A stretch of DNA of 64,000 nucleotides, taken from an uncultured Ralstonia sp. (GTDB lineage: Bacteria; Pseudomonadota; Gammaproteobacteria; Burkholderiales; Burkholderiaceae). Shown piece after piece: positions 18,409 through 27,730 of the stretch (positions are counted from its first letter, which is position 1; every line of letters starts with the position of its first letter). The notes under the pieces are model-generated. The model was not told where the DNA came from, searched no databases, and saw nothing but the letters and a program-made list of their open reading frames with translations. The position numbers and the translations under genes were made by a program. Where the stretch lies: NCBI GenBank assembly GCA_913056305.1, contig CAJXMR010000007.1, positions 1 through 64,000 on the forward strand, given 5' to 3'.

Positions 18409-19269
18409 ATGCAAGCCCAGATCGAATCGTTCTTCGACCCCGACACGTGCACCATGACCTACGTGGTCCACTCCGGGCCCGGCACGAAGTGCGCCGTGAT
18501 CGACTCGGTGCTCGACTACGAGCCCAAATCCGGCCGCACGTGCACCCGATCGGTGGACCGTGTGGCCACCTTCATCGAGACCGAGCATCTGCAGGTCGAA
18601 TGGCTGCTGGAGACCCACGCGCATGCCGATCACCTGTCGGCGGCGCCGTATCTGCGCGGCAGGTTCGGCGGGAAGATCGCCATCGGCGAGCGCATCCAGG
18701 TGGTGCAGGGCGTGTTCAAACCGATCTTCAACCTGGAGCCATCGTTCCGGCTCGACGGCTCGCAGTTTGACCACCTGTTCGCGCCGGATGAGGTCTTCCA
18801 CATCGGCACGCTGGAAGCGCGCGCGCTGGCCGTGCCCGGCCACACGCCGGCCGACATGGCCTATCAGGTGGGTGACGCGGTGTTCGTGGGCGACACGCTG
18901 TTCATGCCGGACGTCGGCACCGCCCGCTGCGATTTCCCCGGCGGCGATGCGCGCACGCTATACCACTCGATCCGGCGCCTGCTGGACCTGCCGTCCCACA
19001 CGCACCTCTACATGTGCCACGACTACCCGCCGGCCGGTCGCGACGCCGCCTGCCAGACCACCGTGGCCGAGCAGCGTCGTGCCAACATCCACGTGCGCGA
19101 TGGCGTGACCGAAGACGATTTCGTGCAGATGCGCACCAGACGCGACGCCACGCTTGGCATGCCGACGCTGATGCTGCCGTCCATCCAGGTCAACATCCGC
19201 GCGGGTGCATTGCCGCCGGCTGAACCGAACGGGGTGCGATATCTGAAGATTCCGTTGAATGCGCTGTGA
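18409..19269 (+). CDS. Persulfide dioxygenase-like metallo-beta-lactamase-fold hydrolase (Blh/ETHE1 type)
   Basis: MBL-fold protein of 286 aa, close to the BigR-linked Blh proteins and ETHE1-type dioxygenases that oxidise glutathione persulfide to sulfite with non-heme iron. Ligand motifs: THAHADHLSAAPYL (HxHxDH near residue 68), CHDYPP with its His, VPGHTPADMAY, and VGDTLFMPDVGTARCDFPGG with the bridging Asp. ATG at 18409 lies 18 bp after the operator. Its product, sulfite, is the expected substrate of the nearby TauE exporter. Confidence 0.87.
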   Translation: MQAQIESFFDPDTCTMTYVVHSGPGTKCAVIDSVLDYEPKSGRTCTRSVDRVATFIETEHLQVEWLLETHAHADHLSAAPYLRGRFGGKIAIGERIQVVQGVFKPIFNLEPSFRLDGSQFDHLFAPDEVFHIGTLEARALAVPGHTPADMAYQVGDAVFVGDTLFMPDVGTARCDFPGGDARTLYHSIRRLLDLPSHTHLYMCHDYPPAGRDAACQTTVAEQRRANIHVRDGVTEDDFVQMRTRRDATLGMPTLMLPSIQVNIRAGALPPAEPNGVRYLKIPLNAL

Positions 19270-19406
19270 GCCGGAGTTGGCTGGCGCGTAGAGGAGGGTG
19301 GTGCCTGGGCGCAAAGACTTCGCGCGCCTATATCTTGATGTCGCGCTGGCGTGGCGCGTTCATGAAATTGCCGTTTACAGCTGTGTGAAACCGCTTCACG
19401 AGCGAA

Positions 19407-19438
19407 AGGCAGAGCGCCCTCGGTAGGGCGCTCTGCCT
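19407..19438. terminator. Long hairpin between convergent genes
   Basis: AGGCAGAGCGCCC (19407-19419) pairs perfectly over 13 bp with GGGCGCTCTGCCT (19426-19438). It lies between the rightward dioxygenase and the leftward membrane gene. There is no strong T tract on either side (only TTT on the minus strand), so termination or mRNA 3-prime-end stabilisation are both possible. Confidence 0.65.
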
Positions 19439-19453
19439 ATGCGTTAAACCAAC

Positions 19454-20062
19454 TTAGTGGGACGACTGCAGGATATTCTCGAACCTTCCAGTGCTGTCCA
19501 TTTCACGGTTTCTTGCCCGGGCGGTCAGCACCACCATCATGGCAAATCCGCCTGCGACGAGGAAGGGATAGGCAGCCAGCAATTGAAGCAACGAGTATTT
19601 CCAAGCCAGCGGCCGGCCGACGCCCAGCATGGCGGCATAGAACCAGGATACGGCAGAGACCGCGCCGGAGAAGATTGCCAACATACGTGCACTGAACGTC
19701 AGATCAAGCAGCGAACCGACGCGCTTCAAGGCGGGCATCACTGCGGCATGCAATGCAAAACCATTCAGCGTGAGCAGCACAACCATGCCGATCTTGGCTT
19801 GAATTTTCGGATTGCCGAAATACGAGAGGCCCTTGGCGGAGACGTCAATCCAGATCAGTGCGGCACCCGTGATCCACAGCACAATCAAGGCTTTTGAAAT
19901 CGTGGATTGCAGGGAGCTGATGTGGTCCGCGTCATGTTGGCTTGCATAGTCTCCGGTAATGAGTTGCCTGATGATCGCTAGATCACTGGTCAACACCAAT
20001 CCAATCGCTACGCAGCACGCGATAAGGTGAACGTACACAACGCTGAGGCGTATGAATTCCAT
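19454..20062 (-). CDS. Uncharacterised integral membrane protein
   Basis: I do not recognise the family with certainty. The 202-aa protein has about five hydrophobic helices (roughly residues 5-26, 55-75, 88-112, 123-150 and 155-180). A His in the first helix (VVYVHLIAC) and another in NGFALHAAVMPALK could be heme or metal ligands, as in CopD-like or cytochrome-b-like membrane proteins, but that is only suggestive. ATG at 20062 has an excellent Shine-Dalgarno (AGGAGG, eight bases upstream). Base composition is visibly less GC-rich than its neighbours and codon choice is more relaxed, which hints at horizontal acquisition. No operon partner. Confidence 0.8.
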   Translation of the reverse strand: MEFIRLSVVYVHLIACCVAIGLVLTSDLAIIRQLITGDYASQHDADHISSLQSTISKALIVLWITGAALIWIDVSAKGLSYFGNPKIQAKIGMVVLLTLNGFALHAAVMPALKRVGSLLDLTFSARMLAIFSGAVSAVSWFYAAMLGVGRPLAWKYSLLQLLAAYPFLVAGGFAMMVVLTARARNREMDSTGRFENILQSSH

Positions 20063-20581
20063 TGAAATTTCCTCCTTGAAAGCCGCCTGATACGGCTCGG
20101 AATATTTAACGAAATGAATCGTATGAGGTCTTGTCTAGGCTATTGAAAGCAAGTTGACGAAGATGGCGGGGAGCTGCCTGGGCATTTGCACGCACAAGCA
20201 GACGCCGGACGGCGAGGCAGGCGCAACCGTGTGCTGTGGTAGCAAAGGCGCCCGGGCTCAAACGGGGTGGGACGATCTTATGAGTTCGCGCTGCGCAGCG
20301 TCCAGCCCGCTAACATGGCCTTACATGTGACCCGCCAGCGCGGCACTTCAGTGCGGACAAGTGATTGCCGCTTGCAGGGTTTTTCGTCACATGCGTTGAA
20401 AGTGCGCCATAAGCGGGAGCCTAGGCAGCCATTTCGACGAGGCGGCTGTGGCAAATTCCATCGGCGCAGGTGTCTGCGTCCAGATGGATGTGCGTGGCAC
20501 CGACATGCGGAGATGTTGCCTACGCAGTGACAACGTGCAGGCGGGCAAGCGATGGGAGATCGCGCCCCCCTTTGATGTGGT
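20063..20581. other. Gene-poor stretch, lower GC, no supported gene
   Basis: 519 bp between the membrane gene and tRNA-Arg. Open frames exist (for example 20267-20530) but they lack ribosome sites and recognisable protein features. The first part holds the promoter region of the leftward membrane gene. I see no repeat, att site or transposase remnant. Confidence 0.6.
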
Positions 20582-20658
20582 TGGCCTGCCCAGAGGGATT
20601 CGAACCCCCGACCGTCGGCTTAGAAGGCCGATGCTCTATCCAACTGAGCTATGGGCAG
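20582..20658 (-). tRNA. tRNA-Arg (anticodon UCU)
   Basis: Minus-strand 77-nt cloverleaf. The acceptor CTGCCCA pairs with TGGGCAG, followed by discriminator G and encoded CCA. The D arm begins TAGCTCAGTTGGATAGAGC, the anticodon loop is CTTCTAA with TCT, and the T loop is GTTCGAATC. Confidence 0.96.
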
Positions 20659-21135
20659 ACAGCGCGCAATGCGATGCCCTGGCAGGCGCGCCGGCATTGC
20701 GGCTCCCGCAGATGGGAGGCCGCGATTCTATCAGATGGGTTGCCGGAAACGGTGTCAGCCCTGGCCCGGCAAGCCCGGTGTGAAGCGGGTTGGCGGTGGC
20801 AGAGCCGCCGGCCGCAATCGGACCCCCTCCAAAGCGTCGCGCCGGCGCATCACCCAAAAGTTTCATTACGAAATGGATACCCCCCATCGGGGGTATTTTT
20901 TGCTACATTTCATGACGGTCGGGTAGTGAAATAAGAATACGTTTCAACTCGAAATTCCGCGCTATGACGCGGAACGCCGTGCCTACGCGCGCCTACGGGC
21001 GTGACGGAAGCCTTTGCGGTTCCGACCAGACGGGAAATCAGGGGAGTCTTGTTTGGGCAGCCTTGCGCTGCAGCGATCTCGCCGGCGACAGGGGGCCAGG
21101 CGGGGCGTCAGCCACGGCCATGAGGGGAAGTTGAA
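20659..21135 (+). other. Non-coding stretch with palindrome and structured leader
   Basis: 477 bp between tRNA-Arg and a small membrane ORF. It contains the GC-rich palindrome at 20877-20896 (separate entry) and a perfect hairpin TTCCGCG (20955-20961), CTATGA, CGCGGAA (20968-20974). Further GC-rich self-complementary segments follow up to the ribosome site at 21124. No coding frame here is convincing. It may be a promoter plus a long structured 5-prime leader. Confidence 0.5.
20877..20902 (+). promoter_or_regulatory. Perfect palindrome ATACCCCC-CATC-GGGGGTAT with T tract
   Basis: Eight perfect base pairs around CATC followed by T6 on the plus strand. It can be read in two ways: as a rho-independent terminator pointing right, or as a TA-flanked C/G operator of the kind bound by CsoR/FrmR/CstR-family repressors. 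No gene clearly ends just upstream on this strand, which favours an operator or a leader element, but I cannot decide. Confidence 0.5.
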
Positions 21136-21339
21136 ATGAGCACACGTTACGCACGACGCCCGGCAGGGGCGTCCCGGTCTACCTATATCCGCAACGCCCA
21201 AAGCGGGCGCATCGGCGATCGTTCCAATGTGTCCGAGCATCGCCTGCCGCCCAGCGGCGTGCCGCGTCTGTTGCTGTGGCTGCTGGGGGCAACGGTGCTC
21301 TTTGCGGTGGTGAACTACACCTTCCGATTTTTCGGCTGA
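21136..21339 (+). CDS. Small membrane protein, undescribed (67 aa)
   Basis: 67 residues. The basic N-terminal part, with about nine Arg in the first 36 residues, is followed by one hydrophobic helix (PRLLLWLLGATVLFAVVNYTF, residues ~43-63) and ends RFFG. ATG at 21136 lies seven bases after GAGGGGAAG, a strong Shine-Dalgarno. The topology (basic, then one C-terminal helix) fits an inner-membrane small protein with its N-terminus in the cytoplasm. No family recognised. It is expressed, if real, behind the structured leader at 20877-21120, and ends two bases before the stop of the convergent FAD oxidase gene. Confidence 0.6.
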   Translation: MSTRYARRPAGASRSTYIRNAQSGRIGDRSNVSEHRLPPSGVPRLLLWLLGATVLFAVVNYTFRFFG

Positions 21340-21341
21340 GG

Positions 21342-22754
21342 TTACAGCACCTTCCCCGGATTCATCAGCCCGCGCGGGTCAAGCGCCTGCTTGATCGCGC
21401 GCATGGCCGCCAGCTCCACCGGGCTCTTGTAGCGCGCATTGTCTTCGCGCTTGAGCTGGCCGATGCCATGCTCGGCCGAGATCGATCCGCCGTGCGCATG
21501 CACGCTGTCGTGCACGATGCGGTTGATGCCGTCCTGATGGGTCAGGAATGCCTCGTGCTCGTGCCCCTCGGGCGGTGACACGTTGTAGTGCAGGTTGCCG
21601 TCGCCCAGGTGCCCGAAGGTGACCATGCGGATATCGGGGTAAGCCGCCGCCAGCGCGCGGTCGGTCACCTCGATAAAGTCTGCAATGCGCGAGATCGGCA
21701 CGGCGATGTCGTGCTTGATGTTCTTGCCTTCGTCGGCCTGGGCGAGCGGGATGTGCTCGCGCAGGTTCCAGAAGTCGCGCGACTGGGCGACCGACTCGGC
21801 CACTGCCGCATCCTCGATCACGCCGCGCGCGAGCGCCTCTTCCATCAGCGCTTCGAACAGCGCGCGGGCGTGCGCTTCGCTTTCCAGATCCGAGAGCTCC
21901 AATAGCACGTATTGCGCATACGTCTGCCCGAACGGCACGCGCAGTTGCGGGTAATGCTTGCGCACCAGCTCCAGGCAGAACGCCGACATCAGCTCGAAGC
22001 CCGTCAGCAGCGTACCCGCATGGCTCTGCGCAAGCGACAGGAATGCCAGCGCCTGGCGCGGCGATTGCAGCGCCGCCAGCGCCGTCACCTTGGCGCGCGG
22101 CTGCGGAAACAACTTCAGCATCGCCCCGGTGATGATGCCCAGCGTGCCTTCCGCGCCGATCAGCAGGTCGCGCAGGTCGTAGCCGGTGTTGTCCTTGCGC
22201 AGGCCGCGCAGGCCGTCCCAGAGCTCGCCGTTGGGCAGCACGGCTTCCACGCCCAGGCACAGTTCGCGTGCATTGCCGTAGCGCAGGACCGCCGTGCCGC
22301 CGGCATTCGTCGCCAGGTTGCCGCCGATGGTGCAGCTGCCTTCCGCGGCCAGGCTGAGCGGGAAGAGGCGGTCGGACGCCGCTGCGGCTTGCTGGACGCT
22401 CGCCAGGATGCAGCCGGCATCGACGGTGATGGTGTTGTTGATCGGATCGACCGCGCGCACGCGTTGCATGCGCTGCAGGGAGACCACCACCGCGTTGCCT
22501 TCCATGTCGGGCGTGGCGCCGCCACACAGGCCGGTGTTGCCGCCTTGCGGGACGATCGGCACGCCGTGTTCTCCGCACAGGCGGACCAGCGCGGCGACCT
22601 GCGCCGCATCGGTCGGGCGCAGCACGGCACGCGCGCGGCCGGTGAAGCGCTTGCGCCAATCCGTCAGATAGGGCGCCTGGTCTTCCGGTGCGGTGACGAC
22701 ATAAGCGGCGCCGATGGCATCAACGCAGGCCTGCAGGAACGCATCGTGGGTCAT
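21342..22754 (-). CDS. FAD-binding oxidoreductase (D-2-hydroxyacid dehydrogenase / glycolate oxidase type)
   Basis: 470-aa flavoenzyme of the FAD_binding_4 plus FAD-oxidase_C family, which oxidises D-lactate, D-2-hydroxyglutarate or glycolate. The FAD-binding PP-loop reads PIVPQGGNTGLCGGATPD (residues ~65-82), with GSCTIGGNLATNAGG (~140) and IGAEGTLGIITGAMLKLFP. The C-terminal domain contains FGHLGDGNLHYN, with a metal-binding His pair, and EHGIGQLK. It is followed 11 bp upstream by a DUF2069 gene on the same strand, so it is probably the last gene of a wrbA-DUF2069-oxidase unit. The exact substrate cannot be read. Confidence 0.9.
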   Translation of the reverse strand: MTHDAFLQACVDAIGAAYVVTAPEDQAPYLTDWRKRFTGRARAVLRPTDAAQVAALVRLCGEHGVPIVPQGGNTGLCGGATPDMEGNAVVVSLQRMQRVRAVDPINNTITVDAGCILASVQQAAAASDRLFPLSLAAEGSCTIGGNLATNAGGTAVLRYGNARELCLGVEAVLPNGELWDGLRGLRKDNTGYDLRDLLIGAEGTLGIITGAMLKLFPQPRAKVTALAALQSPRQALAFLSLAQSHAGTLLTGFELMSAFCLELVRKHYPQLRVPFGQTYAQYVLLELSDLESEAHARALFEALMEEALARGVIEDAAVAESVAQSRDFWNLREHIPLAQADEGKNIKHDIAVPISRIADFIEVTDRALAAAYPDIRMVTFGHLGDGNLHYNVSPPEGHEHEAFLTHQDGINRIVHDSVHAHGGSISAEHGIGQLKREDNARYKSPVELAAMRAIKQALDPRGLMNPGKVL

Positions 22755-22765
22755 GGCGATGGAGG

Positions 22766-23823
<1,058 letters not shown>

Positions 23824-23825
23824 TC

Positions 23826-25151
23826 ATGCATATCGACACCCGTGCGCTTCGTCAATGGAATGTGCCCAAGCTGCGTGCGCTGCTGCGCTACGCATCGCGG
23901 CGCGCGGGCGACGACGGCCTGCCGCAGGTGGCCGGCAGCCTGACCTTCACCACGGTGCTGTCGCTGGTGCCGATCCTGACGGTGGCGTTTGCGCTGTTTA
24001 CGGCGTTTCCGATGTTCCAGAGCTTCCGCTCGGCCATCGAGAGCTACCTGTTCAGCAACCTCGTTCCGGAGAACATCAGCCGCTCGATCCTGACCTACCT
24101 GAACCAGTTCTCGCGCAATGCTAAAGGGCTCACCGCCGCCGGCCTGATCGGCCTGGTCGTGACCTCGGTCATGACCATGCTCACGGTCGAGAACGCGCTC
24201 AACGCCATCTGGCGCGTGCGGCAACGTCGGCCCATGGCGCAGCGGGTGATGGTGTTCTGGGCGCTGGTCTCGTTCGGGCCGGTGCTGATCGGTGCGAGCC
24301 TGTCGGTCAGCTCCTATCTGGTGTCGATCTCGGCCGGCTATGTGCACAAGCTGCCGTTCGGGCTGGGCGTGCTGGTGGGCGTGGTGCCGATCCTGCTGTC
24401 GGCCGTGGCCTTTGCCATGCTGTACGTGTTCGTGCCCAACACCAACGTGGCGTGGCGCGACGCGTTCGTGGCCGGTCTGGTCGCTGCCATCGCCTTTGAA
24501 ATCGCCAAGCGCGGCTTCGGCTATTACGTGGCGCGCTTCCCGACCTACACGGCGGTGTACGGCGCCTTTGCCGCGCTGCCGATCTTCCTGGTGTGGATCT
24601 ATGTGAGTTGGCTGGTGACGCTGGTCGGCGCGACCATTGCGTCGGCGCTGCCCATCATCCGCCAGGGCTACTGGCAGCGCCGCTCATTCCCGGGCAGCGA
24701 GTTCTTCGATGCGTTGGGCATTCTGTTACTGCTGTACCGCGCGCGCGAGCATGCGCCGCGTACGCTCGGCGAGCTGGACATCGGCCGGAGCCTGAGGCTG
24801 GAGGCGGACTACGTGGCCGACCTGCTGGTCAAGCTCAAGCACCTGCATCTGGTTGGCAAGCTGCAGCAGGATCGCGGCCAGTCGCACTGGGCGCTGCTGT
24901 GCGATGCACATTCGACCACGTTGCGGCCGCTGTACGAGAAGCTTGTGCTGAACCTGCCGCGGCTGTCGCGCACGTCCTTTGCGCGCCAGCTCGGCGATAC
25001 GCAATTGCTGCGGGACCAACTGCACAACCCGGCGCTGGACTGCACGCTGGAAGCCATCTTCGCCTCGGGCGAGCATGGTGTGAAAGCCGCCGCCGAGGCG
25101 GCCTCCATGCCCGTGCCGGGTGCCGCACGCATGGCAGCGACCGGCGCCTGA
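23826..25151 (+). CDS. YihY/BrkB family inner-membrane protein
   Basis: 441 aa. The N-terminal ~280 residues hold six hydrophobic helices with the family signature LPQVAGSLTFTTVLSLVPILTVAFALF (residues ~30-56), then MTMLTVENALNAIWRV and YAFAALPIFLVWIYVSWLVTLVGA (~245). The C-terminal ~150 residues form a soluble winged-helix-like tail, as in longer YihY proteins. Old annotations call this ribonuclease BN, a name later shown to belong to another gene. ATG at 23826 is preferred to TTG at 23781. It converges on the DUF962 gene with only six bases between. Confidence 0.9.
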   Translation: MHIDTRALRQWNVPKLRALLRYASRRAGDDGLPQVAGSLTFTTVLSLVPILTVAFALFTAFPMFQSFRSAIESYLFSNLVPENISRSILTYLNQFSRNAKGLTAAGLIGLVVTSVMTMLTVENALNAIWRVRQRRPMAQRVMVFWALVSFGPVLIGASLSVSSYLVSISAGYVHKLPFGLGVLVGVVPILLSAVAFAMLYVFVPNTNVAWRDAFVAGLVAAIAFEIAKRGFGYYVARFPTYTAVYGAFAALPIFLVWIYVSWLVTLVGATIASALPIIRQGYWQRRSFPGSEFFDALGILLLLYRAREHAPRTLGELDIGRSLRLEADYVADLLVKLKHLHLVGKLQQDRGQSHWALLCDAHSTTLRPLYEKLVLNLPRLSRTSFARQLGDTQLLRDQLHNPALDCTLEAIFASGEHGVKAAAEAASMPVPGAARMAATGA

Positions 25152-25157
25152 TTCGCC

Positions 25158-25475
25158 TTAGAACGGAATCTTGCCGACCCAGATATCGCGGTACATCACC
25201 CAATCGCCCATCAGGCTGTAGAGCGGGTGGCGGAAGGTGGCCGGGCGGTTCTTCTCGAAACCGAAGTGCCCGACCCAGGCAAAGGCATAGCCGCTCACGG
25301 CCGCGCCGAGCAGCCACCACAGGCTGCCCGTGAAGACCAACTGGATCAGGCACACCAGCGCCAGCGTCGACCCCGCAAAGTGCAAGCGTCGGCAGGTGCG
25401 ATTCTGATGCTCGCCCAGGTAGAACGGATAGAACTCGGCGAAGCTGCCGAAGTGACGCGTGTCGGTGGTGGCCAT
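25158..25475 (-). CDS. DUF962 / Mpo1-like family protein
   Basis: 105-aa small membrane-associated protein. The family signature is FAEFYPFYLGEHQNRTCRRLHFAGS (residues ~12-36, quoted in part), with its HxxxxxRxxH-type metal ligands, and AWVGHFGFEKNRPATFRHPLYSLMGDW, where the His and Glu are conserved. Two hydrophobic segments lie between. The yeast homologue Mpo1 is an Fe-dependent dioxygenase of 2-hydroxy fatty acids; the bacterial role is unproven. GGAGACGACC precedes the ATG. Probably in one unit with the hydrolase upstream (25498). Confidence 0.88.
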   Translation of the reverse strand: MATTDTRHFGSFAEFYPFYLGEHQNRTCRRLHFAGSTLALVCLIQLVFTGSLWWLLGAAVSGYAFAWVGHFGFEKNRPATFRHPLYSLMGDWVMYRDIWVGKIPF

Positions 25476-25497
25476 GGTCGTCTCCTGTGCGGAACGC

Positions 25498-26322
25498 CTA
25501 CGCGGTGACAGGCTCGCGCTCGCGCGCGAAGGCGATCAGCGCATCGAGCGTGCCATCCGGACATTCTCCCATGACGGCATGCCCACAGGGCAGGGCGACC
25601 ACGCGGCTGCCGGCGATCCCGGCGGCGACCTGCCGGCCGACCTTGGCCGGTGTCATCTGGTCTTTCTCACCGACGATCACGAGTGATGGGCACTGCACCG
25701 CCGCCATCGCTTCCGCGCCGCGTGCATAGGCGTTGCAGGCGGAGAAATCCGTATGGAATACCGGTGCCTCCGAGCCGCGTGCCACACGCTCCATCAGCCG
25801 CTGGCTGCCGCCATGCATCCAGAAACCCGGGCCGGGCGCAGAGGGTTTGTTGGCGAGGCTGGAGTGCGACCAGATGTTGACCATGTCGATGGCCGCCGGT
25901 GTGTTGTTCAACGCGGCATCGAGCAACGCATCCGACACCTTCATCGGCCAGGCGGTTGCTACCAGCGCGATGCGGCGCACGCGATCGGCGTAGCGCGAGG
26001 CGCATTCCAGCGCAATCAGCGAGCCCATGCTGTGCCCGACCACCATCACCGGCTGCGTGACGCCTGCCGCCTGCACGAGCGCCATGACCCAGTCGGCCAT
26101 TGCCTCGACGGTTTGCAGGGGCGCGCCGCCGCTGCGGCCGTGCGCGGGCAGGTCGACCGCCAGCACGCTAAAGCCATGGTGTGCAAACCAGCGCGTCTGC
26201 AGGCCCCACACGGAATGATCGTTCTGCGCGCCATGCACGAAGACGACGCACGGCAGCGCCGAGTCAAACGGTTTGCCGCCGGTGTAGGCGTAGGCACGCT
26301 GGCCTTGTACGGTCCATTCCAT
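25498..26322 (-). CDS. Alpha/beta-fold hydrolase
   Basis: 274 aa. The oxyanion region is VFVHGAQNDHSVWG (residues ~27-40), the nucleophile elbow VVGHSMGSLIALE (Ser ~97), the acid is likely in VIVGEKDQMTP, and the catalytic His in ALPCGHAVMGECP. Typical of esterases or lactonases of central metabolism; substrate unknown. Its ATG overlaps the TGA of the MetY-type gene (ATGA), so the two are translated together and the hydrolase may act on a related ester. Confidence 0.88.
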   Translation of the reverse strand: MEWTVQGQRAYAYTGGKPFDSALPCVVFVHGAQNDHSVWGLQTRWFAHHGFSVLAVDLPAHGRSGGAPLQTVEAMADWVMALVQAAGVTQPVMVVGHSMGSLIALECASRYADRVRRIALVATAWPMKVSDALLDAALNNTPAAIDMVNIWSHSSLANKPSAPGPGFWMHGGSQRLMERVARGSEAPVFHTDFSACNAYARGAEAMAAVQCPSLVIVGEKDQMTPAKVGRQVAAGIAGSRVVALPCGHAVMGECPDGTLDALIAFAREREPVTA

Positions 26323-27668
26323 CAGCGAGCTCCGGTTGCGTTGGGTGCGGTCTTGCCGGCGGATGCGCCAGATGAGGCCGACATGGCACGTTCAGCAGCC
26401 TTCAGACCGCGCTTGAGATCGTCGATCAGGTCGTCGGCATCTTCCAGACCGATCGACAGGCGGATCGTGCCTTCGCCGATGCCGGCGGCGGCCAGCGCGG
26501 TGGCGTCCATGCGGAAGTGCGTGGTCGACGCCGGGTGGATGACCAGCGAGCGTGCATCGCCCACGTTGGCCAAGTGCGAGAACAGGCCGAGCGATTCGAT
26601 GAATTGCTGGCCGGCGCGCCGGTCGCCGCGCAGGTCGAAGCTGAACACGGCGCCGCAGCCGCGCGGCAGCAGGCGCTTGGCCAGGGCGTGGTCGGGGTGC
26701 GATTCCAGCTCGGGGTAGGCCACCGATGCCACCATCGGTTGGCTGGCCAGGAAGGCGACGATGCGGCGGGTGTTCTCGACATGTCGCGCCATGCGCAGCG
26801 GTAGCGTTTCGATGCCCTGCAGCAATTGCCATGCCGCCATCGGGTTCATGCAGGCGCCGAAGTCGCGCAGGCCCTCGCGGCGGGCGCGCAGCAGAAAGGG
26901 CGCGACGGTGCTTTCCTCGGCAAACACCATGTCGTGGAAGCCCGGGTAGGGCTCGGTCAGCTCGGGGTGCTTGCCGCCGGCCACGTAGTCGAAGGTGCCG
27001 CCATCCACCAGCACGCCGCCGATGGTGGTGCCATGCCCGCCGAGAAACTTGGTGGCGGAGTGGTAGAGCAGGTCGGCGCCAAGCGCGAACGGCTGCAACA
27101 GCCACGGCGTGGTGAAGGTCGAATCGACCAGCAGCGGCACGCCCGCGTCATGCGCGATCGACGCCACGGTCGGGATGTCGAGCACGTCGAGCCCCGGGTT
27201 GCCGAGCGTCTCGCCAAACAGCAGCCGCGTATTCGGACGAATGGCCGCACGCCAACCGTCAATGTCGCCGGGCTTGACGAAGGTCGTCTCGATGCCGAAA
27301 CGGCGCAGCGTGTAGTGCAGCAGATTGTGTGAGCCGCCATACAGCGCAGAGGATGCGACGATGTGCGAGCCGGCGCCCATCAACGTGACGATGGCCAGGT
27401 GCAGCGCGGCTTGGCCCGAGGCCGTGGCGATCGCCCCGACGCCGTTTTCCAGCGAGGCCATGCGCTCTTCAAACACGGCGACGGTCGGGTTGGAGATGCG
27501 CGAATAAACGTGGCCCGCGCGCTCCATGTTGAACAGCGAGGCGGCGTGTTCGCTGTCGCGGAAGACGAACGACGTGGTGAGGTGGATGGGCGTGGCGCGC
27601 GCGCCGGTGGCCGGGTCGGGCGCGGCACCGGCATGCAGCGCCAGCGTATCGAAGCGGGCTTTGGACAT
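26322..27668 (-). CDS. O-acetylhomoserine (thiol)-lyase type PLP enzyme
   Basis: Cys/Met metabolism PLP-dependent enzyme, 448 aa, the length of MetY rather than of shorter MetB/MetC/MetZ. It begins FDTLALHAGAAPDPATGARATPIHLTTSF; PLP is held by HSATKFLGGHGTTIGG (Schiff-base Lys ~212), with SRISNPT and FGETLGNPGL in the N-terminal half. MetY makes homocysteine directly from O-acetylhomoserine and sulfide. ATG at 27668 is chosen because the family starts there; an upstream in-frame ATG at 27704 exists. A perfect GCACCGC/GCGGTGC inverted repeat lies 41 bp upstream. Confidence 0.9.
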   Translation of the reverse strand: MSKARFDTLALHAGAAPDPATGARATPIHLTTSFVFRDSEHAASLFNMERAGHVYSRISNPTVAVFEERMASLENGVGAIATASGQAALHLAIVTLMGAGSHIVASSALYGGSHNLLHYTLRRFGIETTFVKPGDIDGWRAAIRPNTRLLFGETLGNPGLDVLDIPTVASIAHDAGVPLLVDSTFTTPWLLQPFALGADLLYHSATKFLGGHGTTIGGVLVDGGTFDYVAGGKHPELTEPYPGFHDMVFAEESTVAPFLLRARREGLRDFGACMNPMAAWQLLQGIETLPLRMARHVENTRRIVAFLASQPMVASVAYPELESHPDHALAKRLLPRGCGAVFSFDLRGDRRAGQQFIESLGLFSHLANVGDARSLVIHPASTTHFRMDATALAAAGIGEGTIRLSIGLEDADDLIDDLKRGLKAAERAMSASSGASAGKTAPNATGAR

Positions 27669-27708
27669 GGTTTCAAGCACCGAAGTCGGATGGAGACGGC
27701 GCATGCTA

Positions 27709-27730
27709 GCACCGCTCCCTGTTGCGGTGC
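27709..27730 (-). promoter_or_regulatory. Inverted repeat upstream of the MetY-type gene
   Basis: GCACCGC (27709-27715) and GCGGTGC (27724-27730) form a perfect 7-bp inverted repeat with an 8-base spacer, 41 bp upstream of the ATG at 27668. It could be an operator or an mRNA hairpin. No regulator is identified. Confidence 0.4.

Noticed and set aside
20267..20530. 87-codon ORF in the gap before tRNA-Arg
   Set aside because: No Shine-Dalgarno, composition mixed and Arg/His-rich, no recognisable domain.
19300..20660. Integrated element with att repeats at tRNA-Arg
   Set aside because: No copy of the tRNA 3-prime end is found on the far side, and there is no integrase; only the lower GC supports transfer.
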